Assembly: GCF_000766145.1 (NCBI RefSeq)
Contig: NZ_JNFB01000010.1
Span: 1 to 64,000 of the forward strand
Origin: Paenilisteria newyorkensis
Lineage (GTDB): Bacteria > Bacillota > Bacilli > Lactobacillales > Listeriaceae
DNA length: 64,000 bases
Direction of reading: 5' to 3'
Within the stretch, counting starts at the first letter, position 1, and every line of letters starts with the position of its first letter. The position numbers were made by a program, and so were the translations under genes. The notes beneath the pieces are model-generated. The model was not told where the DNA came from, made no database searches, and worked only from the letters and a program-made list of their open reading frames with translations. Positions 1-7,261 of this stretch are shown piece after piece.

Positions 1-528
1 ACAGAAGGTAAAATCACACCAAACGAGATGACCATCCCTGGCGACAAAAACATCACAGGTACGTACACAGATGACGTAAAATCCGTCGCTGTGACAATCA
101 ACGGTACCGTCTACAAAGGCGGAACAGTAGCCAATGGCGAGTTCAAATTCTACAGCCAAGACAAAATCAAAGCCGCGACAGACAAAGTAAGCATCCAAGC
201 CTTCGATAGCGCTGGGAAATTACTCGATACAAAAACAGTTAAAATCAAAGCACCAGTCGTTGTCACAGCTGGCGACATCACACTGGATACGTACACAATC
301 GGTGACAAAAACATCACAGGCACGTACACAGGCGACGTGAAATCCGTGACAGTCACTGTTAATGGTACAGCTTACAAAGGTGGCACATTCAACGCAGATG
401 GCACATTCAAATTCTACGCACTAGACAAAATCAAAGCAGCAGACGATGTCATCGCCATCCAAGCCTTCGATAAAGCTGGAAAAGTACTCGACACACAAAC
501 TATCGTGGCACAAAGTGTAGCAAAATAA
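1..528 (+). CDS. C-terminal part of a secreted protein with bacterial Ig-like repeats (5' end outside window)
   Basis: The reading frame is open from base 1 to the TAA at 526-528, so the gene begins before the window; the visible 175 residues are its C-terminus. They form two copies of an Ig-like repeat of about 83 residues. Each starts near GKITP or GDITLD and carries NITGTYTGDVKSV, FKFY and (K/D)AGK(L/V)LDT. The same repeat ends the proteins at 24605-27331 and 38345-40354. No LPXTG motif or membrane anchor follows the repeats, so the product is probably secreted or non-covalently bound. The role of this repeat family in Listeria surface proteins is not established; adhesion is a guess. Confidence 0.85.
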   Translation, partial: TEGKITPNEMTIPGDKNITGTYTDDVKSVAVTINGTVYKGGTVANGEFKFYSQDKIKAATDKVSIQAFDSAGKLLDTKTVKIKAPVVVTAGDITLDTYTIGDKNITGTYTGDVKSVTVTVNGTAYKGGTFNADGTFKFYALDKIKAADDVIAIQAFDKAGKVLDTQTIVAQSVAK

Positions 529-534
529 AACATC

Positions 535-567
535 AAAAACCAACCGCTGCTAATGGGGTTGGTTTTT
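535..567 (+). terminator. Rho-independent terminator of the Ig-repeat gene
   Basis: A perfect 10-bp stem (AAAAACCAAC at 535-544 with GTTGGTTTTT at 558-567) lies seven bases after the stop codon. The 3' arm supplies the T-run. Confidence 0.85.
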
Positions 568-624
568 GACTTGCCCATGAGTATGACTGAGCAAATAGCT
601 TTAGCTGTAGTGCCATATTAGAGT

Positions 625-774
625 ATACCTTTAATAGGTTATAAAAACATCGTCGGCACGTTCAAATTCTACGCCATCGACAAAACCAAATCAACAGAAC
701 ATCCAGTAACCATGCAAGTCTTCGATAAATCTGGTAAATTACTTGATACAAAAACAGTAACCATTCAAAAATAA
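625..774 (+). pseudogene. Decayed, internally deleted copy of the Ig-like repeat
   Basis: Without any start codon, the frame ending in TAA at 772-774 reads YKNIVG, then TFKFYAIDK, then QVFDKSGKLLDTKT, and ends in IQK. It is the end of an Ig-like repeat like those just upstream. The roughly 35 residues normally between NITGTY and GTFKFY are missing. Both deletion ends carry the bases GGCAC, which fits recombination between short direct repeats. It lies between two terminators and has no ribosome binding site, so it is a relic. Confidence 0.75.
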
Positions 775-784
775 ACCCAATTTC

Positions 785-828
785 AAGCGAGAAACAGTGT
801 AGCGATATACAACGTTTCTCGCTTTTTT
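785..828 (+). terminator. Rho-independent terminator after the Ig-repeat relic
   Basis: A 10-bp stem (AGCGAGAAAC at 786-795 with GTTTCTCGCT at 814-823) is followed by TTTTTT. It survives although the gene it served has decayed. Confidence 0.8.
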
Positions 829-948
829 TATGCAAAAGTTCGAAAAATAGTAACAAACAGCAGTTCGAATTCCAATCGGGTGGAAAACAGATCTAAGAAT
901 AGCTGATAAGATTAGAAATAGAGGGAAATCACAGCGCTTTTCACATAA

Positions 949-1008
949 TTGATAAAAAAAATCATTTATTTATAAAACAGCTGATTTGAGGCTAGTCGAT
1001 GATAAACT
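949..1008 (+). promoter_or_regulatory. EPS-operon promoter/operator element, copy 1
   Basis: TTGATA at 949 is followed by an ATCAT block and, exactly 54 nt after the first T, by an extended -10 (TGA then TAAACT at 1003-1008). Two further copies with the same internal spacing lie at 3592 and 7166. It lies upstream of the lipoprotein gene. Between here and the relic terminator (829-948) no gene is visible. Confidence 0.6.
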
Positions 1009-1060
1009 AGTAGTAGATAAAGAACAATTAATTCCAAAACAAGAAAGGAAGAACCATTAA

Positions 1061-1558
1061 ATGAAAAAGAAAAAAATCCTTTTACCCCTATTCGCCCTTA
1101 CTTTGACACTAGTCATGATTTTAGCTGGATGCGGAGGAACCGCAACACCAACGAGCGATGAAACTAGCAAAACAACGGCAACAACAAGTGATGACGTTGG
1201 TAAAACAAGAACGGCAAACGATCTAGAAATCACGCTTACTAATATAGAAATGAAAGACAGCAACGACAATAAAAAAGAAATGGCAAAAATCGATTTCTCC
1301 ATTAAAAACACTGGCAAAGAAGAATCAGGAGCTGGTGCAGGCGATTTCGTAATCAAGACGAAAGATGGGAAAAAACATCAAGTTTACGGACTAAATGCCA
1401 ATAACTTTGGAGATGTTATCCAATCAGGTAAAACACTAAAAGGCTCGGGTTATTATGAAATCCCCGCCGGCCAAAAAGAATTCACCGTATTATATGAACC
1501 ATTTACAGAAATGGCAATAGACAAAATTGAATGGGCAATCACAATTCCCTCTAAATAA
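1061..1558 (+). CDS. Lipoprotein, DUF4352-like
   Basis: The 165-residue product starts MKKKKILLPLF and has a hydrophobic h-region and a lipobox LAGC around residues 21-24, so it should be lipidated and held on the outer face of the membrane. A Thr/Ser-rich linker follows. A single beta-sandwich-like domain starts near TANDLEITLTNIEM and resembles DUF4352-type domains, which often sense or bind at the cell surface. AAGGAAG precedes the ATG. It lies 52 bp upstream of the dehydrogenase gene with no terminator between, and its promoter is the repeated EPS element, so it is probably the first gene of the EPS transcript. The family call rests on pattern only. Confidence 0.75.
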   Translation: MKKKKILLPLFALTLTLVMILAGCGGTATPTSDETSKTTATTSDDVGKTRTANDLEITLTNIEMKDSNDNKKEMAKIDFSIKNTGKEESGAGAGDFVIKTKDGKKHQVYGLNANNFGDVIQSGKTLKGSGYYEIPAGQKEFTVLYEPFTEMAIDKIEWAITIPSK

Positions 1559-1610
1559 TGAACGGTAAAAGTCACGGAAGAGCAAAAATACGAAAGGCGG
1601 AATTTTATCA

Positions 1611-2873
1611 ATGAAAATTACAGTAGTAGGTCTTGGATACATCGGATTACCAACAGCGATTCTTTTTGCAAAGTACGGCAACACAGTGACAGGTGTGGAT
1701 TTATCTCCAATCATGACAGAAAACCTGAACATGGGTCATCTTCATATAGAAGAACCAGGTTTGGAAGAAGATTTGAAACAAGCACTTGCTCTTGGTAATT
1801 TTCACGCGAGCACAGTACCAGTCAGCGCAGATGCGTACATTATCGCTGTTCCGACCCCAAACAAAGATGATCTATATAAATCATGTGATACAGCCTACAT
1901 TGAGTCAGCGCTGGCAAGCATCATGCCCCACTTGAAGAAAAACGATACCATCATCGTCGAGTCTACGATTGCCCCGCGAACCATGGCAGATGTTGTTCAA
2001 CCAATGATTGAAAACGCAGGCTTTACAGTCGGCGAAGATATTTATCTAGCACACTGTCCCGAACGCGTTTTGCCGGGAAACATCATGCACGAACTCGTTC
2101 ACAATCCGCGAATCATCGGAGGCATCACAGCAAAATGTACCGAGAAAGCCGCGGCAGTATATGGTGCTTTTGTAGAAGGCGAAATTATCAAGGCTGAGGC
2201 TGGCGAAGCAGAACTAAGTAAACTAATGGAAAACACGTACCGCGACGTCAATATCGCACTCGCAAACGAACTTGCAAAAATCAGTAATCACCTCGAAATT
2301 GATGCTTTGCGCGTGATTGAAATGGCAAATAAGCATCCACGCGTAAACTTACATCAGCCAGGACCAGGTGTTGGCGGACACTGTTTAGCGGTAGATCCAT
2401 ATTTCGTTATCGCCGCAGCACCAGAACAATCACCGCTCATGCAAACAGCGCGTGCAGTAAACAACAGCATGCCAGCTCATGTCGTATCACAAGTGAAGTC
2501 ATTGATGGCAGAACAAGACGGCAACCGCGTAACGATTTTTGGCCTCACTTATAAAGGAAACATCGACGACACACGCGAAAGTCCAGCTATGGAAATCAAA
2601 GATATGTTAATCAAATCAGGATTTGACGTGAAAGCTTTTGATCCTCACGTTGCATCTGAAATTTTAACAGGTGAAGAAGCTTGTGAAGATAGTTCATTGC
2701 TTCTTGTTCTAAGCGATCACAGCGAGTTCCGTGAGATTCCAGCGAGTTATACAGACCAAATGCGCACGCCAATTCTATTCGATACGAAAAACATGGTTCA
2801 GACGGTCAGTGATGATGTCACTTACTTGAATTACGGCAATTTGCACACAAAAAAACAAGCAATATCAATCTAA
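1611..2873 (+). CDS. wecC: UDP-N-acetyl-D-mannosamine dehydrogenase (WecC family)
   Basis: Cytoplasmic NAD-dependent enzyme that oxidises UDP-ManNAc twice at C6 to UDP-ManNAcA. The 420 residues match the usual WecC length. The N-terminal Rossmann motif is GLGYIG (residues 7-12). The family signature HCPERVLPGN is present, and the catalytic cysteine is Cys258 in GPGVGGHCLAVDP. UDP-Glc dehydrogenases share the fold, but HCPERVLPGN and GHCLAVDPYF fit the ManNAc branch. No UDP-GlcNAc 2-epimerase gene is seen in the window, so that substrate step must come from elsewhere. It opens the biosynthetic part of the EPS operon and predicts a ManNAcA-containing repeat unit. Confidence 0.88.
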   Translation: MKITVVGLGYIGLPTAILFAKYGNTVTGVDLSPIMTENLNMGHLHIEEPGLEEDLKQALALGNFHASTVPVSADAYIIAVPTPNKDDLYKSCDTAYIESALASIMPHLKKNDTIIVESTIAPRTMADVVQPMIENAGFTVGEDIYLAHCPERVLPGNIMHELVHNPRIIGGITAKCTEKAAAVYGAFVEGEIIKAEAGEAELSKLMENTYRDVNIALANELAKISNHLEIDALRVIEMANKHPRVNLHQPGPGVGGHCLAVDPYFVIAAAPEQSPLMQTARAVNNSMPAHVVSQVKSLMAEQDGNRVTIFGLTYKGNIDDTRESPAMEIKDMLIKSGFDVKAFDPHVASEILTGEEACEDSSLLLVLSDHSEFREIPASYTDQMRTPILFDTKNMVQTVSDDVTYLNYGNLHTKKQAISI

Positions 2874-2893
2874 AACGAAGGACGTGAACGAAG

Positions 2894-3574
2894 GTGGAGA
2901 AAGTAGATTTTAAAATAGCACAGACCCTACCTCAATTTTCAGAAAAACCTCGTACATCACATGAAAAACCAATACACGACAAGGTGTGGCGCCTATTGGA
3001 CTTCATCGCCGCAATCTTAGCGCTCATCATTTCAGCGCCAGTGCTCCTGATTATTTCTGCAAGTATCAAACTCGAAAATTGGAAAGCCCCCGTATTTTTT
3101 AAACAGAAACGTGTAGGTAAGGACGGAAAAACTTTTTATATGTATAAATTCCGTTCGATGTATGTCGATGCAGAAGCGCAACTTGCAAAACTCCAAGCGC
3201 AGAACGAAATGGAAGGTCACATGTTCAAAATGAAAGATGACCCAAGAATCACGAAAGTCGGTAAATGGATTCGCAAAACGAGCCTCGATGAATTTCCACA
3301 GTTTATGAACATCTTAAAAGGCGACATGTCCTTCGTCGGACCACGCCCACCGCTAACGACAGAATATGAAAACTACACGAACCATGAAAAGAAACGTATG
3401 CTTGTCACGCCAGGATGCACAGGGTTATGGCAAGTTAGCGGTCGGAATAACGTAAGCTTTCACGAAATGGTGGAATTAGACTTGAAATACATCCAAAAAA
3501 GATCCATCCGCCTCAATATCAAGATTTTACTCCTAACCTTCAAGGAATTTACCGGTAAAGGAAGCGGAATGTAA
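2894..3574 (+). CDS. Undecaprenyl-phosphate sugar phosphotransferase (initiating transferase)
   Basis: Bacterial sugar transferase family (226 residues, the short PglC/WbaP-C-terminal form). It moves a sugar-1-phosphate from a UDP-sugar to undecaprenyl phosphate and so starts each repeat unit. One hydrophobic membrane segment lies at about residues 32-56. It is followed by the conserved FFKQKRVGKDGKTF, the KFRSM block, SLDEFPQ with the catalytic Asp-Glu, the GDMSFVGPRPPL motif and CTGLWQVSGR. Initiation is at GTG 2894: GAAGGACGTG at 2877-2886 gives a 7-nt spacer. It lies 20 bp after the dehydrogenase. A second EPS promoter element follows its stop codon. Confidence 0.92.
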   Translation: MEKVDFKIAQTLPQFSEKPRTSHEKPIHDKVWRLLDFIAAILALIISAPVLLIISASIKLENWKAPVFFKQKRVGKDGKTFYMYKFRSMYVDAEAQLAKLQAQNEMEGHMFKMKDDPRITKVGKWIRKTSLDEFPQFMNILKGDMSFVGPRPPLTTEYENYTNHEKKRMLVTPGCTGLWQVSGRNNVSFHEMVELDLKYIQKRSIRLNIKILLLTFKEFTGKGSGM

Positions 3575-3591
3575 CCCATCCGTCCGAACTA

Positions 3592-3651
3592 TTGACAAAA
3601 AGTATCAATTATCTGGAATATACCAAATGTCAACACATTTCCTGTTACACT
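3592..3651 (+). promoter_or_regulatory. EPS-operon promoter/operator element, copy 2
   Basis: TTGACA-N5-TATCAA starts at 3592, followed by ATCTGGAAT. An extended -10 (TGT then TACACT at 3646-3651) starts 54 nt after the first T. TCCGAAC precedes it, as in copy 3. The distance from the end of the -10 to the ATG at 3688 is 37 nt. TTGACA is too far from this -10 to be its -35, so the block is more likely an operator or activator site. Confidence 0.65.
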
Positions 3652-3687
3652 TGTAGTACAAGAAAGAACAAGAAAGGATGAACGCAA

Positions 3688-4467
3688 ATGAGAACCCAGT
3701 TGCTTGGCAGTAACTTAGATTGCTTAACCTTATCAGAAACTTTAATACGAATAGAAACAATAATCAAAACAAGAATCCCCACACAGCACGTTGTCATTAA
3801 CGCAAACAAAATTAATTTAATGTACGAAGACGCCAAACTAAGAGATATTGTCAACGCATCTCCTCTCATCAACGCGGACGGCTCCTCGATTGTTTTAGCA
3901 GGAAAGCTACTTGGACAAGAGATTCCAGAACGTGTGACCGGTATTGACCTATTTGAAAAATTACTCGAAATTAGTAATGAAAAAGGATACCGCCCGTATT
4001 TTCTCGGAGCGACCCAAGAAGTTATCGAAAAAATCGAATCACACTACAAACAAAAATATCCAAATATGTCCTTCGCAGGATTCCGAAATGGCTATTTCCA
4101 ACCCGAAGAATCAGCAGACATCGCCGACACAATCCGTGAAAGTAAAGCAGACGTACTATTCCTAGCCTTTTCCAGCCCACAAAAAGAATACTGGGCAAGC
4201 GAGCATCTACAAAGACTCGACGTACCATTCGTGATGGGCGTAGGCGGTAGCTTCGACGTTATCGCAGGCAAAACGACCCGCGCCCCACAGTGGATGCAAA
4301 AAGCTGGATTAGAATGGTTTTACCGCTTTATTCAAGAACCACGTCGCATGTTCCGCCGTTACTTCCTAGGCAACTTACAATTCTTAAACCATATCAAAAA
4401 TGAAAAAGTAAAGTCATGGAAAGCCACTCGTTATCAAGGAAGGAGACAAAATGAAAGAAACTATTAG
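3688..4467 (+). CDS. WecG/TagA/CpsF-family N-acetylmannosamine(uronate) transferase
   Basis: Peripheral membrane glycosyltransferase that adds the second sugar of the lipid-linked repeat. Family members use UDP-ManNAc (TagA) or UDP-ManNAcA (WecG). The NADG motif (residues 62-65) contains the probable catalytic base Asp64. VINANKIN, ERVTGIDLFE, the FLGA block and the GVGGSFDVIAGKTTRAPQW region are all typical of the family. The basic C-terminal stretch (RFIQEPRRMFRRYFLGN) is the membrane-binding appendage. With WecC nearby, ManNAcA is the likelier donor. Its last 17 nt overlap the Wzz gene. Confidence 0.88.
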   Translation: MRTQLLGSNLDCLTLSETLIRIETIIKTRIPTQHVVINANKINLMYEDAKLRDIVNASPLINADGSSIVLAGKLLGQEIPERVTGIDLFEKLLEISNEKGYRPYFLGATQEVIEKIESHYKQKYPNMSFAGFRNGYFQPEESADIADTIRESKADVLFLAFSSPQKEYWASEHLQRLDVPFVMGVGGSFDVIAGKTTRAPQWMQKAGLEWFYRFIQEPRRMFRRYFLGNLQFLNHIKNEKVKSWKATRYQGRRQNERNY

Positions 4468-5155
4468 TATCAAAGCTATTTTTCAGATCATTAAGCGACA
4501 CTTGTTGCTTTTAATAAGTACAGCCGTTGTCGGAATCCTCGTCGCAGGTGTCGCCCTCACATTTCTCATCACCCCAATGTACGAGGCGAAAACGCAAATT
4601 CTAGTTACACAAACCGTGCAAGATGCAGGTGTCAATAACATCCAAACATCCGAAGTACAAGCCAACATCCAGCTCGTTAATACCTACACAGCCCTACTCA
4701 CAAGCCCTCGAATCCTCGATGATGTGGCAAACAAACTAGGTGGAGACTACACAGCAGGCAAGCTCATGGGGAAAATCACAGTCGGTAGTCAGCACAATTC
4801 CCAAGTCATCAACGTCAGCGTACAAGACGAAGATCAAGCCCAAGCAGCACTGATTGCCAACGCAGTCGCCGAATCCTTCGCAAAAATTACACCAGACGTG
4901 ATGAACGTCAACAACATCGATATCCTAGCCAAAGCAACCGTTGCAGAAAATCCAAAACCAGTTAGCCCGAGCCCAATCCTACTTATCGGTGGTGGCGCAG
5001 TCGGCGGACTTATGATCGGTTTTGTCATCATGGTTATCCGCGTTATCTTCAACACGAAATTCAAAGACGAAACAGATGTCATCGAAGAACTAGGCATTCC
5101 GTTACTTGGAAATATCGCTAAGATTCCAGAAAATCACGAGGAAGGGTGGAAATAA
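4451..5155 (+). CDS. Polysaccharide chain-length regulator / BY-kinase activator (Wzz, CapA type)
   Basis: The 234-residue product has the Wzz layout: a membrane segment at about residues 15-37, an extracellular loop with coiled potential (TQTVQDAGVNNIQTSE onward), a Pro-rich motif KPVSPSPI before the second membrane segment (about 175-198), and a short cytoplasmic tail. In Gram-positives such proteins activate the separate tyrosine kinase, here the next gene, and control polymer length and export. It overlaps the previous gene by 17 nt and abuts the kinase gene, so translation is probably coupled. Confidence 0.9.
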   Translation: MKETISIKAIFQIIKRHLLLLISTAVVGILVAGVALTFLITPMYEAKTQILVTQTVQDAGVNNIQTSEVQANIQLVNTYTALLTSPRILDDVANKLGGDYTAGKLMGKITVGSQHNSQVINVSVQDEDQAQAALIANAVAESFAKITPDVMNVNNIDILAKATVAENPKPVSPSPILLIGGGAVGGLMIGFVIMVIRVIFNTKFKDETDVIEELGIPLLGNIAKIPENHEEGWK

Positions 5156-5872
5156 ATGAAAAAATCAAAAAAGAAATCAAAAGCAGAAACTCGCCACAGA
5201 CGCCAGAAAAGCACAGAGCCGCAAAAATTAGTAGCCAAATTAAGCCCGAAGTCACCACACTCTGAGTTATTCCGATCTATCCGTACAAACATTGAGTTCT
5301 CAAGCGTTGATAAAGTCATGAAATCCATCTTAATCACATCCTCTGAGCCCGATTCAGGAAAATCCATCATCTGTGCTAACTTAGCCGTCGTATTCGCCCA
5401 ACAAGGCAAGAAAACACTACTCATCGATGCCGATTTACGTAAACCAACCGTGAAAAAAATCTTCCCAGGAGCCGCATCACACGGTTTAACAGGGATTTTG
5501 ACGAATAAAATTACGGTCAGCGAAGCGATTTGCGAGACAGATGTAGAGGACTTATACGTGTTACCAGCAGGCATTGTTCCCCCAAACCCATCGGAGCTAC
5601 TAGGTTCTGAGAAAATGAAGCAAGTATACGCCGAGCTTTACGAACTATTTGACCAAATCATCTTTGACACACCGCCAATTCAACTCGTTGTGGATGCGCA
5701 ACTTCTCTGTTCCTTCGTTGATGGCTCGATTCTACTCGTTCGTAGCGACCATTCTTCAAGAGAAAACAGCAAAAAAGCATTAGAAAAACTACGAAGCGGA
5801 AGCGCTCACGTGATTGGCAGTATTTTCAACAACCAAAAAATGAAAATGGAAGGATACTATTATGCCAACTAA
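5156..5872 (+). CDS. BY-type tyrosine-protein kinase (CpsD/CapB family)
   Basis: Cytoplasmic bacterial tyrosine kinase with P-loop fold (238 residues). Walker A is SSEPDSGKS (62-70), Walker A' is LLIDADLRKP (88-97) and Walker B is IIFDTPP. The C-terminus ends in a tyrosine cluster (EGYYYAN), the usual autophosphorylation site. It works with the preceding Wzz-type activator to control EPS assembly. The N-terminus is very Lys/Arg-rich. The last 11 nt overlap the LicD gene. No YwqE/CpsB-type phosphatase gene is seen in the operon. Confidence 0.92.
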   Translation: MKKSKKKSKAETRHRRQKSTEPQKLVAKLSPKSPHSELFRSIRTNIEFSSVDKVMKSILITSSEPDSGKSIICANLAVVFAQQGKKTLLIDADLRKPTVKKIFPGAASHGLTGILTNKITVSEAICETDVEDLYVLPAGIVPPNPSELLGSEKMKQVYAELYELFDQIIFDTPPIQLVVDAQLLCSFVDGSILLVRSDHSSRENSKKALEKLRSGSAHVIGSIFNNQKMKMEGYYYAN

Positions 5873-6719
5873 GGTAAATAATGGAGACCATTTAACAACA
5901 GAAATGTTCGAACAACTGAAAAAAATCGAATTGAGCATTTTATTGGATGTGGCGATGCTTTGCGAGAAGCACAACCTGACTTACTACCTTATCGGCGGCA
6001 CGCTGCTCGGCGCAATCAGACATGACGGCTTTATCCCATGGGACGACGATATCGACATCGCGATGCCACGCAAGGACTTCGAAACGTTCCAGAAAATCGC
6101 GAAAACCGAACTACCCGAATCCTTGTTTTTACACTACGGAACGACCGATTCAGAATATTATCTCCCAATCATCAAAATTAAGAAAAACGGTACGGTATTC
6201 GAGGAAGAAAGTGCATCGCCAAACATCAAGCATAAAGGCATTTTCATCGATATTTTTCCACTCGACAACGCCAAAAAGAATTCTGGTTTCTTTTTTCACA
6301 CAAAAGGACGGATTTTAAAAGAGCTCAAAAGCTTGCTATTTTTGAAAGTGAATGAAAAAACAACGTTACACACCGTTGTACCATGGAAAAAGGTCGTATT
6401 AGCCATTTTAAAACCAGTCCCGACAAGCGCCATTTTCCGAATACTGACAAGTTTCATGCAAAGCAACACCGACGATAATTCATCATACTACGTCAACTAC
6501 GGCAGCCAATACGGTTACAAAAAACAAACGATGCCAAAAACAATGTACGACCCGACCGCGACAACCGAGTTCGAAGGATACACATTCCAAATTCCAGGCA
6601 ACACCACACAACTGTTAGAACGCATCTACGGAAAAAACTACATGGATCTGCCACCTGTCGAAAAACGCATCACCCACAAACCGAAACGAATCCAATTGAA
6701 AGAGGAGATTAATTTATGA
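5862..6719 (+). CDS. LicD-family phosphotransferase
   Basis: LicD proteins transfer a phospho-alcohol or phospho-choline group from a CDP-activated donor onto a glycan. The nucleotidyltransferase-like core is clear: YYLIGGTLLGAIRH (41-54) and the metal-binding WDDDIDIAMPR (60-70). The 285 residues are a normal length. The next gene encodes a CDP-alcohol-forming cytidylyltransferase and overlaps by 4 nt, so the two probably act together to place glycerol phosphate (or a relative) on the EPS. A paralogue lies at 41150-41932. Confidence 0.88.
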   Translation: MPTKVNNGDHLTTEMFEQLKKIELSILLDVAMLCEKHNLTYYLIGGTLLGAIRHDGFIPWDDDIDIAMPRKDFETFQKIAKTELPESLFLHYGTTDSEYYLPIIKIKKNGTVFEEESASPNIKHKGIFIDIFPLDNAKKNSGFFFHTKGRILKELKSLLFLKVNEKTTLHTVVPWKKVVLAILKPVPTSAIFRILTSFMQSNTDDNSSYYVNYGSQYGYKKQTMPKTMYDPTATTEFEGYTFQIPGNTTQLLERIYGKNYMDLPPVEKRITHKPKRIQLKEEINL

Positions 6720-7153
6720 AAAAATATAGCGTAGGCCTTACTACAGGCGTATTTGATCTATTCCATGTCGGACATTTAAACATCCTGAAAAACGCCAAAG
6801 CACAATGCGACATCCTAATCGTTGGTGTGAGTACAGACGAGTTTGTTCAAGCATACAAACACAAAACGCCAGTCATCCCATTCGCTGATCGTAAAGCGAT
6901 TGTTGAAGCCTTGCAGTACGTTGATCTAGTTGTTCCCCAAACGAGCCATGAAAGCAAGCTGAACATGATCGACAACCATAATATCGACGTGATGTTCCAC
7001 GGTAGCGATTGGAAAGGCAGCCCAACATTCAACAAACTAGAAGCAGAATTCAAGCGTCGCAACGTTGATATCGTGTACTTTGACTACACAGCAGGCGTAT
7101 CCTCCACAAAACTCGTCGAAACAATCCAACAAGAGCCCAGACTCGTTGTCTAA
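6716..7153 (+). CDS. Glycerol-3-phosphate cytidylyltransferase-like enzyme (TagD type)
   Basis: Cytidylyltransferase fold, 145 residues. TTGVFDLFHVGH carries the HxGH active site (residues 17-20), and the C-terminal TAGVSSTKL stands where TagD has the RTEGISTT motif. HGSDWKG corresponds to the GDDWxG block of TagD. It should make CDP-glycerol, or another CDP-alcohol, from CTP. Placed directly after LicD, it most likely supplies that enzyme's donor. The changes in the second motif leave the alcohol substrate open. Confidence 0.82.
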   Translation: MKKYSVGLTTGVFDLFHVGHLNILKNAKAQCDILIVGVSTDEFVQAYKHKTPVIPFADRKAIVEALQYVDLVVPQTSHESKLNMIDNHNIDVMFHGSDWKGSPTFNKLEAEFKRRNVDIVYFDYTAGVSSTKLVETIQQEPRLVV

Positions 7154-7165
7154 GTTTCCGAACAT

Positions 7166-7225
7166 TTGACAAAACCTATCAAACATCTGGAAAATCCCTG
7201 TTTTGGAGGGTTTTCCTGATAAACT
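7166..7225 (+). promoter_or_regulatory. EPS-operon promoter/operator element, copy 3
   Basis: TTGACA-N5-TATCAA at 7166 is followed by ATCTGGAAAAT. An extended -10 (TGA then TAAACT at 7220-7225) starts 54 nt after the first T. Both halves match copy 2 with no gap; the shared block starts with TCCGAAC at 7156. The end of the -10 is 37 nt from the TTG at 7262, the same as in copy 2. A local hairpin (about 7190-7216) lies inside but is not shared by the other copies. Confidence 0.65.
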
Positions 7226-7261
7226 TAAGGTAACAAATAAAAGAAAGGAAGTGTGACCCGA

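Noticed and set aside
3592-3621. TTGACA as an ordinary -35 hexamer
   Set aside because: At a 17-nt distance the sequence is GGAATA (copy 2) and GGAAAA (copy 3), neither a -10, while a good extended -10 lies at a fixed 54 nt in all copies.
7190-7216. Hairpin in the gap before the flippase as a terminator or attenuator
   Set aside because: The stem is not shared by the other copies of the element and has no proper T-run after it.
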